Of a DNA stretch of 21,873 nt, positions 13,748-21,873 are shown one piece after another. The notes below the pieces were generated by a model, which did not search any database, was not told where the DNA came from, and saw nothing but the letters and a program-made list of their open reading frames with translations. Source of the stretch: Acidobacteriaceae bacterium. GTDB lineage: Bacteria > Acidobacteriota > Vicinamibacteria > Vicinamibacterales > CAVVIG01. The position numbers and the translations under genes are program-made. The stretch spans positions 1-21,873 of the forward strand of contig JAISPN010000065.1 in assembly GCA_031274845.1 (NCBI GenBank), in the 5' to 3' direction. Numbering within the stretch: position 1 is the first letter of the stretch; every line of letters begins with the position of its first letter.

Positions 13748-14719
13748 ATGCATCTGCGCAAACTGCGTGTGGGCTGCTTTGGCGGCGGCACAGGACTGCC
13801 CAGCCTGCTGGGCGGGCTCAAGTCGAATCCGTGGCTGCACGCGGATGCGGTCGTCACGATGTTCGACAGCGGAGGCAGTTCCGGCGTCCTCCGCGACGAG
13901 TTGGGCGTCTTGCCGCCCGGCGACGTCCTCAAGTGCGCGCTGGCGCTGGCGCGGAATACGCGCGAGGCGCGGCGTGTGCTGCTGGCGCGTCTCCCGACGC
14001 TCGAACATGCGCGTCTGGGCGGTCACACCGGCGGCAACCTGTTGCTGTCGATGATGCAGAGCTACAGCGGCAACTTTCTGGATGCCATCGACGGGTTGCG
14101 CGCGCTGCTCGGGTGCCGGGGACGCGTGTGGCCCGTCAGCGTCGAGCACGCGTCGGTGTGCGCGGAGTACGGCGACGGATCGACGACCAGCGGAGAAGTG
14201 GAAGTCGACGCGGGGCAGTCGTCCGGGCGATTCGTCCAGCGCATCTGGCTCAATCCGCCAGCCTCGATTCATCCGGACGTCGCGGAGGCGATTGCGAATT
14301 TCGACGCCGTGATTATCGGGCCGGGAAGTTTCTATACGAGCCTGATGCCGATCTTTCTGGTCGATGGGGTCGCGGAGGCGCTCGCCAGAATGAAAGGGCC
14401 GATCATCCTCGTGGCCAATCTGCTCACCGAAGGGCGCGGCATGGCCGGCTTCTCGGCAGCCGATGCGGTTGCGCGTATTGAAGCGGCGATCAAACGCCCG
14501 GTCGATGTCGTCTGCATGAACACACGGCAGCCGAGCGCCGAGGTGCTCGCGCGCTATGCGGAAGAGCACAAGCATCCGCTCGATGTCGGCACGCTCCCGC
14601 GGCACTGCGAGTTTGTTGGCGGTGAGTTCTGGAAAGGCGAGATCGCGCGTCACGATCGCCTGCGGACGGCGTACGCGGTCTGGACGATCCTGTCGAAGCG
14701 GTTGCTGACGGGCGACTGA
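13748..14719 (+). CDS. yvcK: YvcK/CofD-like gluconeogenesis factor
   Basis: A 323-aa cytoplasmic protein of the CofD-like superfamily. It begins with the nucleotide-binding loop GCFGGGTGLPSLLGGL and continues with VVTMFDSGGSSGVLRDELGVLPPGD, GGHTGGNLLLS, VIIGPGSFYTSLMP and VANLLTEGRGMAGF. YvcK binds UDP-sugars in Firmicutes and is needed for growth on gluconeogenic carbon and for envelope homeostasis; no F420 biosynthesis genes are nearby, which favours YvcK over CofD. Usual partners (rapZ, whiA) are absent here. The ATG at 13748 is preferred because the family's N-terminus begins there; an upstream in-frame extension to 13223 is antisense to the NT-like gene. TAAAAT sits 8 nt before the start. 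Confidence 0.9.
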   Translation: MHLRKLRVGCFGGGTGLPSLLGGLKSNPWLHADAVVTMFDSGGSSGVLRDELGVLPPGDVLKCALALARNTREARRVLLARLPTLEHARLGGHTGGNLLLSMMQSYSGNFLDAIDGLRALLGCRGRVWPVSVEHASVCAEYGDGSTTSGEVEVDAGQSSGRFVQRIWLNPPASIHPDVAEAIANFDAVIIGPGSFYTSLMPIFLVDGVAEALARMKGPIILVANLLTEGRGMAGFSAADAVARIEAAIKRPVDVVCMNTRQPSAEVLARYAEEHKHPLDVGTLPRHCEFVGGEFWKGEIARHDRLRTAYAVWTILSKRLLTGD

Positions 14720-14753
14720 TCGTCGCGCGTCATTCAAGACATAGGCGACGGCA

Positions 14754-14773
14754 CACGCGCGACAGCGCGTGGT

Positions 14774-14775
<2 letters not shown>
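14754..14775. terminator. Possible hairpin terminator between convergent yvcK and POT genes
   Basis: CACGCGC (14754-14760), loop GACA, GCGCGTG (14765-14771) form a perfect 7-bp stem, followed on the + strand by GTTTA. The T-tract is short and the hairpin abuts the stop codon of the convergent transporter gene, so it is only a moderate candidate for yvcK. Confidence 0.35.
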
Positions 14776-16114
<1,339 letters not shown>

Positions 16115-16195
16115 GCGGCCTATCGTGTCACAAGGCTGCCTGATTCCACGCGGTCGATCGGTGGCGACCCGTCCGGGAGACCGCATGGTGGATGC

Positions 16196-16201
16196 TACAA
16201 T
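16196..16201 (+). promoter_or_regulatory. Extended -10 box (TGCTACAAT) for leaderless yggX
   Basis: TGC precedes TACAAT (extended -10), and 6 nt separate it from the ATG at 16208. No Shine-Dalgarno fits in that space. Confidence 0.55.
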
Positions 16202-16207
16202 CGCGGG

Positions 16208-16492
16208 ATGGCCGACACGCCGGGTTCTCCGCGCATCATCCACTGCGTCAAGCTTCAGAAGGATCTTCCGGGTCTCGACGCGCCGACGTGGCCGGGCGAA
16301 CTGGGACAGCGCATCTACGCGCAGGTGTCGGCCGAGGCGTGGCGCCTGTGGGAAGACCGGATGAAGATGATTCTCAACGAGTATCGTCTGATGCCGTGGC
16401 AGAAAGAGGCGCAGGAACTGGTCGCGCGTCACATGGAAGAGTTCTTCTTCGGCGAATCAGCCGCCCTCCCGCCGCAGTACGTACCGAAATAG
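16208..16492 (+). CDS. yggX: Oxidative damage protection / Fe(II)-trafficking protein YggX
   Basis: A 94-aa protein, matching the family's usual length. The conserved body is intact: IHCVKLQKDLPGLD (with the family's single cysteine at 13), WPGELGQRIYAQVS, AWRLWEDRMKMILNEYRL and ARHMEEFFFGE near the end. YggX proteins protect iron-sulfur clusters from oxidants and are thought to handle labile iron. In enterobacteria the gene sits beside mutY; here it stands alone, divergent from the POT transporter. The start is defined by the family N-terminus and by the extended -10 box 6 nt upstream. An 18-bp palindrome follows the stop codon. Confidence 0.93.
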   Translation: MADTPGSPRIIHCVKLQKDLPGLDAPTWPGELGQRIYAQVSAEAWRLWEDRMKMILNEYRLMPWQKEAQELVARHMEEFFFGESAALPPQYVPK

Positions 16493-16499
16493 ATGCCGT

Positions 16500-16517
16500 A
16501 GGAACCGCCCGGTTCCT
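16500..16517. repeat. Perfect inverted repeat AGGAACCG-CC-CGGTTCCT
   Basis: Two perfect 8-bp arms flank a 2-nt centre, 8 nt after the yggX stop codon and 93 nt before vapB. No T-tract follows, so it is not a standard terminator. It could be a Rho-assisted 3' hairpin, a repressor site, or chance. Confidence 0.6.
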
Positions 16518-16571
16518 GTCGGGGCGCCTCCGATCCGGGGAAGCCAGCGATGCGTGATTGCATTTTCACGA

Positions 16572-16591
16572 TATGATGTCATTGACATCAT
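16572..16591 (+). promoter_or_regulatory. -10 box and palindromic operator of the toxin-antitoxin operon
   Basis: TATGAT (16572-16577) overlaps a perfect 9-bp inverted repeat with one central base, ATGATGTCA-T-TGACATCAT (16573-16591). The Shine-Dalgarno GGGAG (16596-16600) and vapB ATG follow. Ribbon-helix-helix antitoxins of the FitA/VapB type bind palindromes in their own promoters, so this is the likely autoregulatory operator; binding here would block the -10. Confidence 0.75.
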
Positions 16592-16609
16592 TGATGGGAG
16601 ATTGAATTC

Positions 16610-16864
16610 ATGGCATCCATCACCATCCGAAACGTTCCAGATGAAGTGCATCGTGCGATTCGCGTGCGTGCCGCCACGAACGGTCGCAGCACCGAGGCCG
16701 AGATCCGGGACATCCTGGAGCGCGCGGCGAAACCGGAGGGACGTGTCAAGCTCGGTTCGTTGCTGGCGCAGATTGGTCGCGAAGTCGGACTGACCGATGA
16801 AGATTGCGCGGTTTTTGACCAAGTGCGCGACAAGACTGTCAGCGAGCCGGTGAAGTTCGAATGA
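16610..16864 (+). CDS. vapB: FitA/VapB-type ribbon-helix-helix antitoxin
   Basis: An 84-aa antitoxin. The N-terminal MASITIRNVPDEVHRAIRVRAATNGRSTEAEIRDILE is the typical FitA-like RHH DNA-binding domain: residues 3-7 form the DNA-contacting strand and two helices follow. Residues 45-84 are expected to wrap the toxin and block its active site. GGGAG lies 9 nt before the ATG. The stop overlaps the toxin's start (ATGA), so antitoxin and toxin are translationally coupled in the usual antitoxin-first order. It probably represses the operon through the palindrome at 16573-16591. Confidence 0.92.
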   Translation: MASITIRNVPDEVHRAIRVRAATNGRSTEAEIRDILERAAKPEGRVKLGSLLAQIGREVGLTDEDCAVFDQVRDKTVSEPVKFE

Positions 16865-17295
16865 TTTTGCTCGATACGAACGTGATTTCTGAGCCGTTGA
16901 AGCCACGCGGCGCTGCGGCCGTATTGGCATGGATCGATGGTCAGGACATCGACACGTTGTACCTGTCCACCATTACACTGGCTGAGCTCCGTTTTGGCAT
17001 CGCGATCATGCCGTATGGCCGCCGCAAAAACGACCTGCGGCAACAACTCGAGCAACACATCGTTCCCCTCTTTGCTGGACGCATCCTTTCATTCACGCCT
17101 GAGTGCGCCGAGGCGTATGCCGTCGTGCGCGCCGGTACTCAAGCCACTGGCCAGAGTATCGACACTGCGGACGCCTACATTGCGGCGGTGGCTGTTGCGA
17201 ACGACTTTGTCATCGCCACGCGGGACACCCGCCCCTTTCTTGCGGCGGGGCTTACGGTCATCAATCCCTGGAACATGGAAGGCGCAGGACGGTAA
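16861..17295 (+). CDS. vapC: VapC/FitB-type PIN-domain toxin ribonuclease
   Basis: A 144-aa PIN-domain protein with all acidic active-site residues in place: D5 (LLDTNV), E42 (TLAELRFG), D101/D104 (SIDTADAYIAA) and D122 (ATRDTRPF). Members are Mg2+-dependent endoribonucleases, in known cases cutting tRNA or rRNA, held inactive by the cognate VapB. The closing LTVINPW is typical of the FitB-like branch. The frame is intact, suggesting an active pair. It begins within the antitoxin's stop codon. The gap after it (17296-17477) shows no gene and no clear terminator. Confidence 0.93.
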   Translation: MILLDTNVISEPLKPRGAAAVLAWIDGQDIDTLYLSTITLAELRFGIAIMPYGRRKNDLRQQLEQHIVPLFAGRILSFTPECAEAYAVVRAGTQATGQSIDTADAYIAAVAVANDFVIATRDTRPFLAAGLTVINPWNMEGAGR

Positions 17296-17477
17296 TTCCT
17301 ACGCGCCTTCCAGCCCGACTGTCGTGATTCGCTGCAATTGAGCGGATCGTCCACAAGGCGCACCCCCGTTTTTCGAGGATTTTTCAGACTGGCCGCCATT
17401 TCCGGCTCTGGCATGGACTTTGATGTTCTGCCGGGGGTGACGTTGGTCACGTCTACCAAAATCCTGGGGGTGGTGTA

Positions 17478-17717
17478 GTGGAAGGACAGAACAACCAGCA
17501 GCGGAAAGAACGTCGCGGCTTTGCCTCGATGTCACCGGAAAAACAGCGCGAGATTGCCAGCAAGGGCGGCCGCGCGGCGCACGAGAAAGGGACCGCGCAC
17601 GAGTGGACGGCTGAAGAAGCGCGTTCGGCGGGACGCAAGGGCGGGCAGGTCAGCCGTGGCGGTCGCGGACGATTGCCGGATGGCGAGCCGCACTCGGCTC
17701 CGGATCACGTATCGTGA
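17478..17717 (+). CDS. KGG-motif general stress protein (GsiB/Con-10-like)
   Basis: A 79-aa hydrophilic protein with KGG repeats: RRGFASMSPEKQREIASKGG, RAAHEKGTAHEW, EEARSAGRKGGQVSRGG. The SPEKQREIASKGG...AHEKG...EEAR..G.KGG order is the hallmark of the stress-induced KGG family related to Bacillus GsiB and fungal Con-10, which are intrinsically disordered and tied to desiccation, starvation or general stress. Start is GTG at 17478 after a GGGGGTGG stretch; an internal ATG (MSPEKQ) would lose the first part of the motif. No stress sigma-factor site could be recognised upstream. Confidence 0.85.
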   Translation: MEGQNNQQRKERRGFASMSPEKQREIASKGGRAAHEKGTAHEWTAEEARSAGRKGGQVSRGGRGRLPDGEPHSAPDHVS

Positions 17718-17954
17718 AACCGCACGCTGGCGCTCCGGCGCGCCGTGGACGGCAGGAGCAGGTGGACGAAAGTGTCTGCTTCTACTGCGATATCCACGGC
17801 GCCGAGTCGCTCGTGGGCCGGCGGTCGGCGACCGAGAGTGCAATCGGTCGTGCGCAGTCCGAGGTGCAGGGGTTCGTTTCCTGTACCGATCCGTTGGCGG
17901 CTCGCGTCCGATCGTAAGCTGAGCGCGAGCTGACGGTATGCTGTTAGATCTCGC

Positions 17955-19859
17955 ATGTCTCGACTGGTTCCGATCCTCGCCCTCTTGGTCGCCCTGGTGT
18001 CAGCCACGGCGTGCAACGAAGAGGGCGTCGTTCGGATCCGGTCGCTGACGTTCAACGGCGTCCGCGCCGTTCGCACCGACGACCTCAAGAACGCCCTCGC
18101 CACGCGCGTCGATAGCACCATTCCCGTCATCGGTTTTCGGTTTCCCTGGTCGCGCACGCGCAATGCGTTTGACCAGCGGCGGCTCGATGCCGATCTGCAG
18201 CGGATTCAGGCGTTCTACGCCGACCGCGGTTTTCCCGACGCCAAGGTCACCAGCGTGGATGTGAAGCTGAACGCCAAGCAGGACGCGATCGACGTGTCGC
18301 TGACGATCGACGAGGGGACACCGATCCGTGTCGCCGCGGTGCGCGTTGTCGGTTTCGATGCCGCGCTCCCGCCCGATCACTTCACAGAGTTAACGCGCCA
18401 GACGATCGTGACCGTCGGCCAGCCGCGCGCGCAGCAGGCGGTGCTTGCCGTTCACGATCTCGCGCTCAACGAGCTGCGTGACCACGGGTTCCCGTACGCG
18501 AAAGTCACCACCGCCGAAGAGATCGGCGCGTCAGGCACGGACGCGACGATTACGTTGACCGCGGAGTCTGGGCCGCTCTCTCATTTCGGTCCGCTTGAAA
18601 TTGCCGGGAACAAGAGCGTCGGCGAAGCGGAGATTCGCCGGCACCTGGCGTTCAAAGCGGGAGACCTCTATCGCCGGAGTCTGGTGGAGGAGACAGAGCG
18701 TCGCCTGCTCGGGATGGAGCTGTTTCAGTTCGTCAACATCGAGACGCTTAATCCAGAAGCGCAGGCGCCAGAGGTGACGACGCGTCTCACGGTGGCCGAG
18801 GGGAAGCACCAGCGCTTCAATGGCGGCGTCGGCTACGGCACCGAAGATCAGTTCCGCGTGGAAGGCGACTACCGGCACGTCAATTTTCTTGGCGACGCCA
18901 GGAGCGCCGAAGCGCAAGCGCGCTACTCGCAACTCGATCGCGGCGTGCGTCTGGACTTCATCCAGCCGTATCTCTTCAGCCCCAAGCTGTCGCTCGATGT
19001 CGGCGGTCAGGACTGGTACACGTTTACGCCGTCCTTCGACAGCGTCGTGACCGGCGCGAAGATCGGCGTGGTCCTCAATCGCGGCAGTCGATCGACACTG
19101 TCCGTGTCGCTGTCGAGCGAGCGGAACAAGAGTACCGTGAAGAGTAACGATCCCACGCTGCGCGACGATCTGATTGCGCTCGGCCTCGACCCGGATACGG
19201 GAAGCCAGGACGGAACGATTGGCGCGCTCGGGATCGATTGGCAACATGCGACCACCGACAACCCCTTGAATGCCCGGCGCGGCTACTCACTGGCGGTCCA
19301 CGTCGAGGATGCCGGACATCTGCTGCCCGGGACGTTCCACTACCGGGCGTTCTCGGGCGATGCGCGTCACTTTCTGCCGGTGTCGGAAAATCTGGTGATT
19401 GCAAGCCGGATTCAGGCGGGGACGATTCAGCCGCAAAATCACGATCCGACCGAGGTCCCTTTTTCGCGGAAGTACTTCCTGGGCGGCGCCTCCAGTATTC
19501 GCGGATGGGGACGGTTCGAGGTGAGCCCGCTCAGTTCGAACGGCGAACCAATCGGCGGCAACACCTTCTTCGCGGTGAGTTCCGAGGCGCGCGCGCGGTT
19601 AGTCGGAAATATTGGCGGTGTCCTGTTCGCGGACGGCGGCAACGTCTGGGCCACCGATAGCGGCGGCGTCGGCGGTTCGTCGCTGAGCGTCACCGATTTG
19701 AAATGGGCCGCGGGCGTCGGACTCCGCTACGAGACGCCAATTGGCCCGGTCCGGCTCGACTGGGGCTATCAGCTCACGCCGACCGATACTCTCGTCATTA
19801 GCGGCCAGCCCGAAACGCGCCGCTGGCGCATCCACTTCAGCATCGGTCAGGCGTTTTAG
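17955..19859 (+). CDS. Omp85/TamA-like outer-membrane assembly protein with N-terminal lipobox
   Basis: A 634-aa BamA/TamA-superfamily protein. Residues 1-20 form a signal sequence ending in SATAC (C20), which reads as a lipobox. Several POTRA-like domains follow (VRIRSLTFNGVRAVRTDDLKNAL; IRVAAVRVVGFDAALP; FGPLEIAGNKSVGEAEIRRHL), then a 16-strand barrel region from about residue 295 (NGGVGYGTEDQFRVEGDY). The diagnostic loop-6 motif is present as SSIRGWGRFEV, and the chain ends with aromatic phenylalanine (IGQAF), as expected for barrel insertion. It is shorter than BamA (about 800 residues) and close to TamA length. No TamB gene follows; the next gene is convergent. No Shine-Dalgarno; TTAGAT lies 5 nt before the ATG. 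Confidence 0.87.
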   Translation: MSRLVPILALLVALVSATACNEEGVVRIRSLTFNGVRAVRTDDLKNALATRVDSTIPVIGFRFPWSRTRNAFDQRRLDADLQRIQAFYADRGFPDAKVTSVDVKLNAKQDAIDVSLTIDEGTPIRVAAVRVVGFDAALPPDHFTELTRQTIVTVGQPRAQQAVLAVHDLALNELRDHGFPYAKVTTAEEIGASGTDATITLTAESGPLSHFGPLEIAGNKSVGEAEIRRHLAFKAGDLYRRSLVEETERRLLGMELFQFVNIETLNPEAQAPEVTTRLTVAEGKHQRFNGGVGYGTEDQFRVEGDYRHVNFLGDARSAEAQARYSQLDRGVRLDFIQPYLFSPKLSLDVGGQDWYTFTPSFDSVVTGAKIGVVLNRGSRSTLSVSLSSERNKSTVKSNDPTLRDDLIALGLDPDTGSQDGTIGALGIDWQHATTDNPLNARRGYSLAVHVEDAGHLLPGTFHYRAFSGDARHFLPVSENLVIASRIQAGTIQPQNHDPTEVPFSRKYFLGGASSIRGWGRFEVSPLSSNGEPIGGNTFFAVSSEARARLVGNIGGVLFADGGNVWATDSGGVGGSSLSVTDLKWAAGVGLRYETPIGPVRLDWGYQLTPTDTLVISGQPETRRWRIHFSIGQAF

Positions 19860-19939
19860 GACGCGCGGTCACGGTGACGGATATTGACGGTGGAGAAGCC
19901 GATTGCAAACACCGCAATCTGGTCGTCTGGTCACTTGGA

Positions 19940-21211
19940 TCAATTGGGGACACTCTGAGTCTGGGGCGGCTGCCTGGTGCTCTGGTCGAGCGCCATCACC
20001 GCGTCGACGCTGTGCAGAATTGAGGTGATGGCGCCACGCATCACCGCCAGTGTTTCGCGGGCATCAGTGGGTGTGCGGTAGCTGGGGGCTTCGAACAGGC
20101 TGGTGCCACCGGGCGTTTCCAGCGCCAGCATCATCCGGTTGTCTTGCGCCAGCGCGGCTGGCAGGCTGTTGAGGCGGCAAGCCCGTTGTAGCGCCAGGAA
20201 ACGCTGCATGAAGGCCGGCGTCAGCAGCGCCCGCGCCGCGACCTGATCGGTCGCGCGGACGTGATACAGCCTGGTGAAGTCGGGGTCTTCGAGATGCACC
20301 GGTTGTAGCGATGTGCCGAGATGTCCGAGGAGGCCGCCTCCCACTTCGTGGCCAGGCAGAATGACGGTGATGCCGTACAAGTGGCGCGGCAGGGTGAGCG
20401 TGACCAACATGCCGCCGAAAATGAGGCGGGGCTGTTTACTTCCGGGAATGGTCAGCCTGAGGTCCATGATCGACAGCGGCAGGCCGTGATATTCGCCGTA
20501 GAGTTCGTCTTCGGCGCTGGCGCTGCCGTGGGACTTGGCGTCGCCCCACTCCGGGAACAGGCCGTCGCGTGCGATGTCCTCGAGCGGCGGTTGCGCGTGC
20601 CGATACTGAAGCGCGCCAAAACTCGCCGCGAGCTTGGGCAGCACGTGCGCTTTGTACAGTTGGGCATAGGCAGTGGCCGGCCCACGGGCCGCAACCGCAT
20701 AGCCAATCGCGCCGCCAACGACGGCGAAGAGCAGCACATCGTCGAAGATGCTGCCGGAGTGGCCGCTACTTGGATGGAAATATTTCAAGAGTCCGAATCC
20801 CAGACCCAACAGAAAACCAATCGGGAGCAAGAAGGCGATGCGTTGGTTGATGTGCTGTTGGGTCTGATGCCGGACGGTTTCCAGTTCGACAAGGATTGGA
20901 TCGAACGACGGGTCGTCGACGGGCGGAAGCGCCGCGACCGCGGCAGCATGCATTCGTCTGGCGATGAGGCTGCGCATGGGCGCCACCAGCGTGACGAACA
21001 CGCTGATCATCCCCGTAATGAAGCCGCCGAAGATTCCGTGCAGCCGCCCATCGAGGCCAGGCTCTTTGGCCATCGTGGCTATGGCCACGAGTCCCCAGAC
21101 GGCAAGGCCGATGAGGAGCGACGTGGTGATCCACAGTTTGGCCAGTCCGGGCGAGAGCGGCGGCGTGTTGGTGCCGGGCGCGACAGCGTTGGGGCGAGGG
21201 TCGTCGCTCAC
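19940..21211 (-). CDS. DUF3137 family membrane protein, LemA partner
   Basis: A 423-aa protein with four predicted transmembrane helices (about 27-47, 59-79, 125-145, 156-176) and a C-terminal soluble domain. The soluble part carries the DUF3137 pattern: FTRLYHVRATDQVAARALLTPAFMQRFLAL, preceded by the LVTLTLPRHLYGITVILPG strands and followed by LALETPGGTSLFEAP. The function of DUF3137 is unknown; the family is repeatedly found beside lemA. Here its GTG start (21211) overlaps the TGA of lemA (GTGA), so the two are translationally coupled. The end converges with the Omp85 gene; the 80-nt gap holds only a 6-bp hairpin (19901-19919) without a T-tract. Confidence 0.82.
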   Translation of the reverse strand: MSDDPRPNAVAPGTNTPPLSPGLAKLWITTSLLIGLAVWGLVAIATMAKEPGLDGRLHGIFGGFITGMISVFVTLVAPMRSLIARRMHAAAVAALPPVDDPSFDPILVELETVRHQTQQHINQRIAFLLPIGFLLGLGFGLLKYFHPSSGHSGSIFDDVLLFAVVGGAIGYAVAARGPATAYAQLYKAHVLPKLAASFGALQYRHAQPPLEDIARDGLFPEWGDAKSHGSASAEDELYGEYHGLPLSIMDLRLTIPGSKQPRLIFGGMLVTLTLPRHLYGITVILPGHEVGGGLLGHLGTSLQPVHLEDPDFTRLYHVRATDQVAARALLTPAFMQRFLALQRACRLNSLPAALAQDNRMMLALETPGGTSLFEAPSYRTPTDARETLAVMRGAITSILHSVDAVMALDQSTRQPPQTQSVPN

Positions 21212-21777
21212 AGCAACGCTGCCGCGTTCACCGGCCCCGTGTATTCCGGCGGCGCTTCAAAAAACGGCGGCAGGTGGATGACGCCCGCGAGCGGCGCAAT
21301 CACCGGTCCGGGGAAAATCCGGCAGGCGTTGCGCAACGCCGTGACCGAGGCGTTGTAGTAGCGCTGCGCGGCGGCGACGTTGGTTTCCACTTCCTGATAG
21401 GTCGCCTGCGCGCGCGTCATCAGCGCATCGCTCTTAAGCTGCGGATAGTTCTCGCTCACCGCGAACAGGCGTCCCAGACCGGCCGAGAGCTGATTTTCTG
21501 CGCTGAACTTCGCGGCGATCGTCTGCGCATCGGCGCCGCTCAACTGCCCCTCGGCGGCGCTCCGCAGCCGCGCGATGTCGGCCAGCAAATCCTTCTCGTG
21601 CTCAAGATACCGTTTGGCGATCTGAAGCACGTTCGGGACGAGCTCATGACGCTGCGCCAGTTGCACGTCGATGTCCGACAGCGCTTCGTCCACCCGGTTC
21701 TTGCGTGTGACGATAGCGACGTACCAGAGGAACACGACGGCGACAAGCGCCGCGACGACGAGGGAGAGGGACTTCAT
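21208..21777 (-). CDS. lemA: LemA-family protein, membrane-anchored paralogue
   Basis: A 189-aa LemA protein with a single N-terminal transmembrane helix (about 4-23) and no lipobox, unlike the paralogue at 11563-12135. Signatures: VDEALSDIDVQLAQRHELVPNVLQIAKRY, LSAGLGRLFAVSENYPQLKSDA, AAQRYYNASVTALRNACRIFP and the C-terminal FFEAPPEY. AAGGAG lies about 10 nt upstream of the ATG. It is the first gene of a two-gene unit with DUF3137, joined by a 4-bp stop-start overlap. The 96 nt upstream to the window edge contain a possible -10 (TACAAT on the - strand at 21858-21863). Its biochemical role is unknown. Confidence 0.92.
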   Translation of the reverse strand: MKSLSLVVAALVAVVFLWYVAIVTRKNRVDEALSDIDVQLAQRHELVPNVLQIAKRYLEHEKDLLADIARLRSAAEGQLSGADAQTIAAKFSAENQLSAGLGRLFAVSENYPQLKSDALMTRAQATYQEVETNVAAAQRYYNASVTALRNACRIFPGPVIAPLAGVIHLPPFFEAPPEYTGPVNAAALL

Positions 21778-21873
21778 AGTGGAGAGCTCCTTGCCGTGTG
21801 CGTGCAGTTTATTGCGATATCAGTCCCACGTCTGCGCCGTTCATCCGCGCGGCGGCGATTGTACAGACGAGTC

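Noticed and set aside
13724..14737. In-frame upstream extension of the NT-like gene on the - strand
   Set aside because: Antisense to yvcK and without any family pattern; the ATG at 13723 has a TACAAT 6 nt upstream.
16115..16432. Upstream extension of the POT transporter
   Set aside because: Antisense to yggX; the family N-terminus and motif 1 fit a start at 16114.
17714..17917. 67-codon + frame after the KGG gene
   Set aside because: Starts with GTG overlapping the KGG stop, but has no family pattern, no Shine-Dalgarno and no hydrophobic or domain signature; it remains possible but unsupported. The rest of 17718-17954 shows nothing else.
19868..19919. Small inverted repeats (GTCAC-G-GTGAC; GATTGC...GCAATC) between convergent genes
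   Set aside because: Arms are only 5-6 bp and no T-tract follows, so neither a terminator nor an operator is supported.
20321..21358. 345-codon frame on the + strand
   Set aside because: Antisense to DUF3137 and the end of lemA, both with clear family signatures.

Overview
The window looks like chromosomal DNA of a high-GC Gram-negative bacterium. Signal-peptide and lipobox proteins, an Omp85-family barrel protein, a Sco/CusF copper lipoprotein and a periplasmic metallopeptidase with a beta-propeller point to a diderm. The mix of families (PD40 propeller peptidase, YvcK, KGG stress protein, POT and DctA transporters, paired LemA modules) and the codon bias fit Acidobacteriota, perhaps Vicinamibacteria. 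That placement is inference from gene content and was not checked by a search. I see no tRNA, rRNA, CRISPR array, insertion sequence or prophage; this is mostly housekeeping and envelope gene content plus one toxin-antitoxin pair.

Layout. 1-2050 (-): large secreted HExxH peptidase/beta-propeller protein running off the left edge. 2152-3104 (+): possible 34-codon leader ORF coupled to a TlpA-like thioredoxin, then a small CGC protein. 3270-4169 (+): acyl-CoA desaturase ending in a strong intrinsic terminator, followed by a run of 14 G. 4369-6565 (+): SPFH protein with an excisionase-like HTH tail, and a double zinc-ribbon membrane protein; the pair recalls B. subtilis YdjI/YdjG. 6586-7308 (-) EEP phosphatase/nuclease, divergent from 7327-7629 (+), a small CPCC protein. 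7584-10191 (-): transglutaminase-like protein, Sco/CusF lipoprotein, YheT-like hydrolase. 10228-11550 (+): DctA. 11563-13723 (-): lipoprotein LemA, TPM-domain protein and a degenerate nucleotidyltransferase, divergent from yvcK (13748-14719, +). 14774-16114 (-): POT peptide transporter. 16208-16492 (+): YggX. 16610-17295 (+): FitA/VapB-VapC pair with a palindromic operator. 17478-17717 (+): KGG stress protein. 17955-19859 (+): Omp85/TamA-like protein with a lipobox. 19940-21777 (-): DUF3137 and a second, membrane-anchored LemA.

Two themes stand out. First, many start codons lie 5-9 nt downstream of a TATAAT-like hexamer with no Shine-Dalgarno. This suggests extensive leaderless transcription, including divergent pairs whose -10 boxes overlap on opposite strands (7308/7327 and 13723/13748). 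Other genes (tlpA-like, SPFH, both lemA, vapB) have clear Shine-Dalgarno sites. Second, three little-understood envelope modules (SPFH plus zinc ribbon; NT-like/TPM/LemA; LemA/DUF3137) occur within 17 kb, and may belong to one membrane-stress or membrane-proteostasis network.
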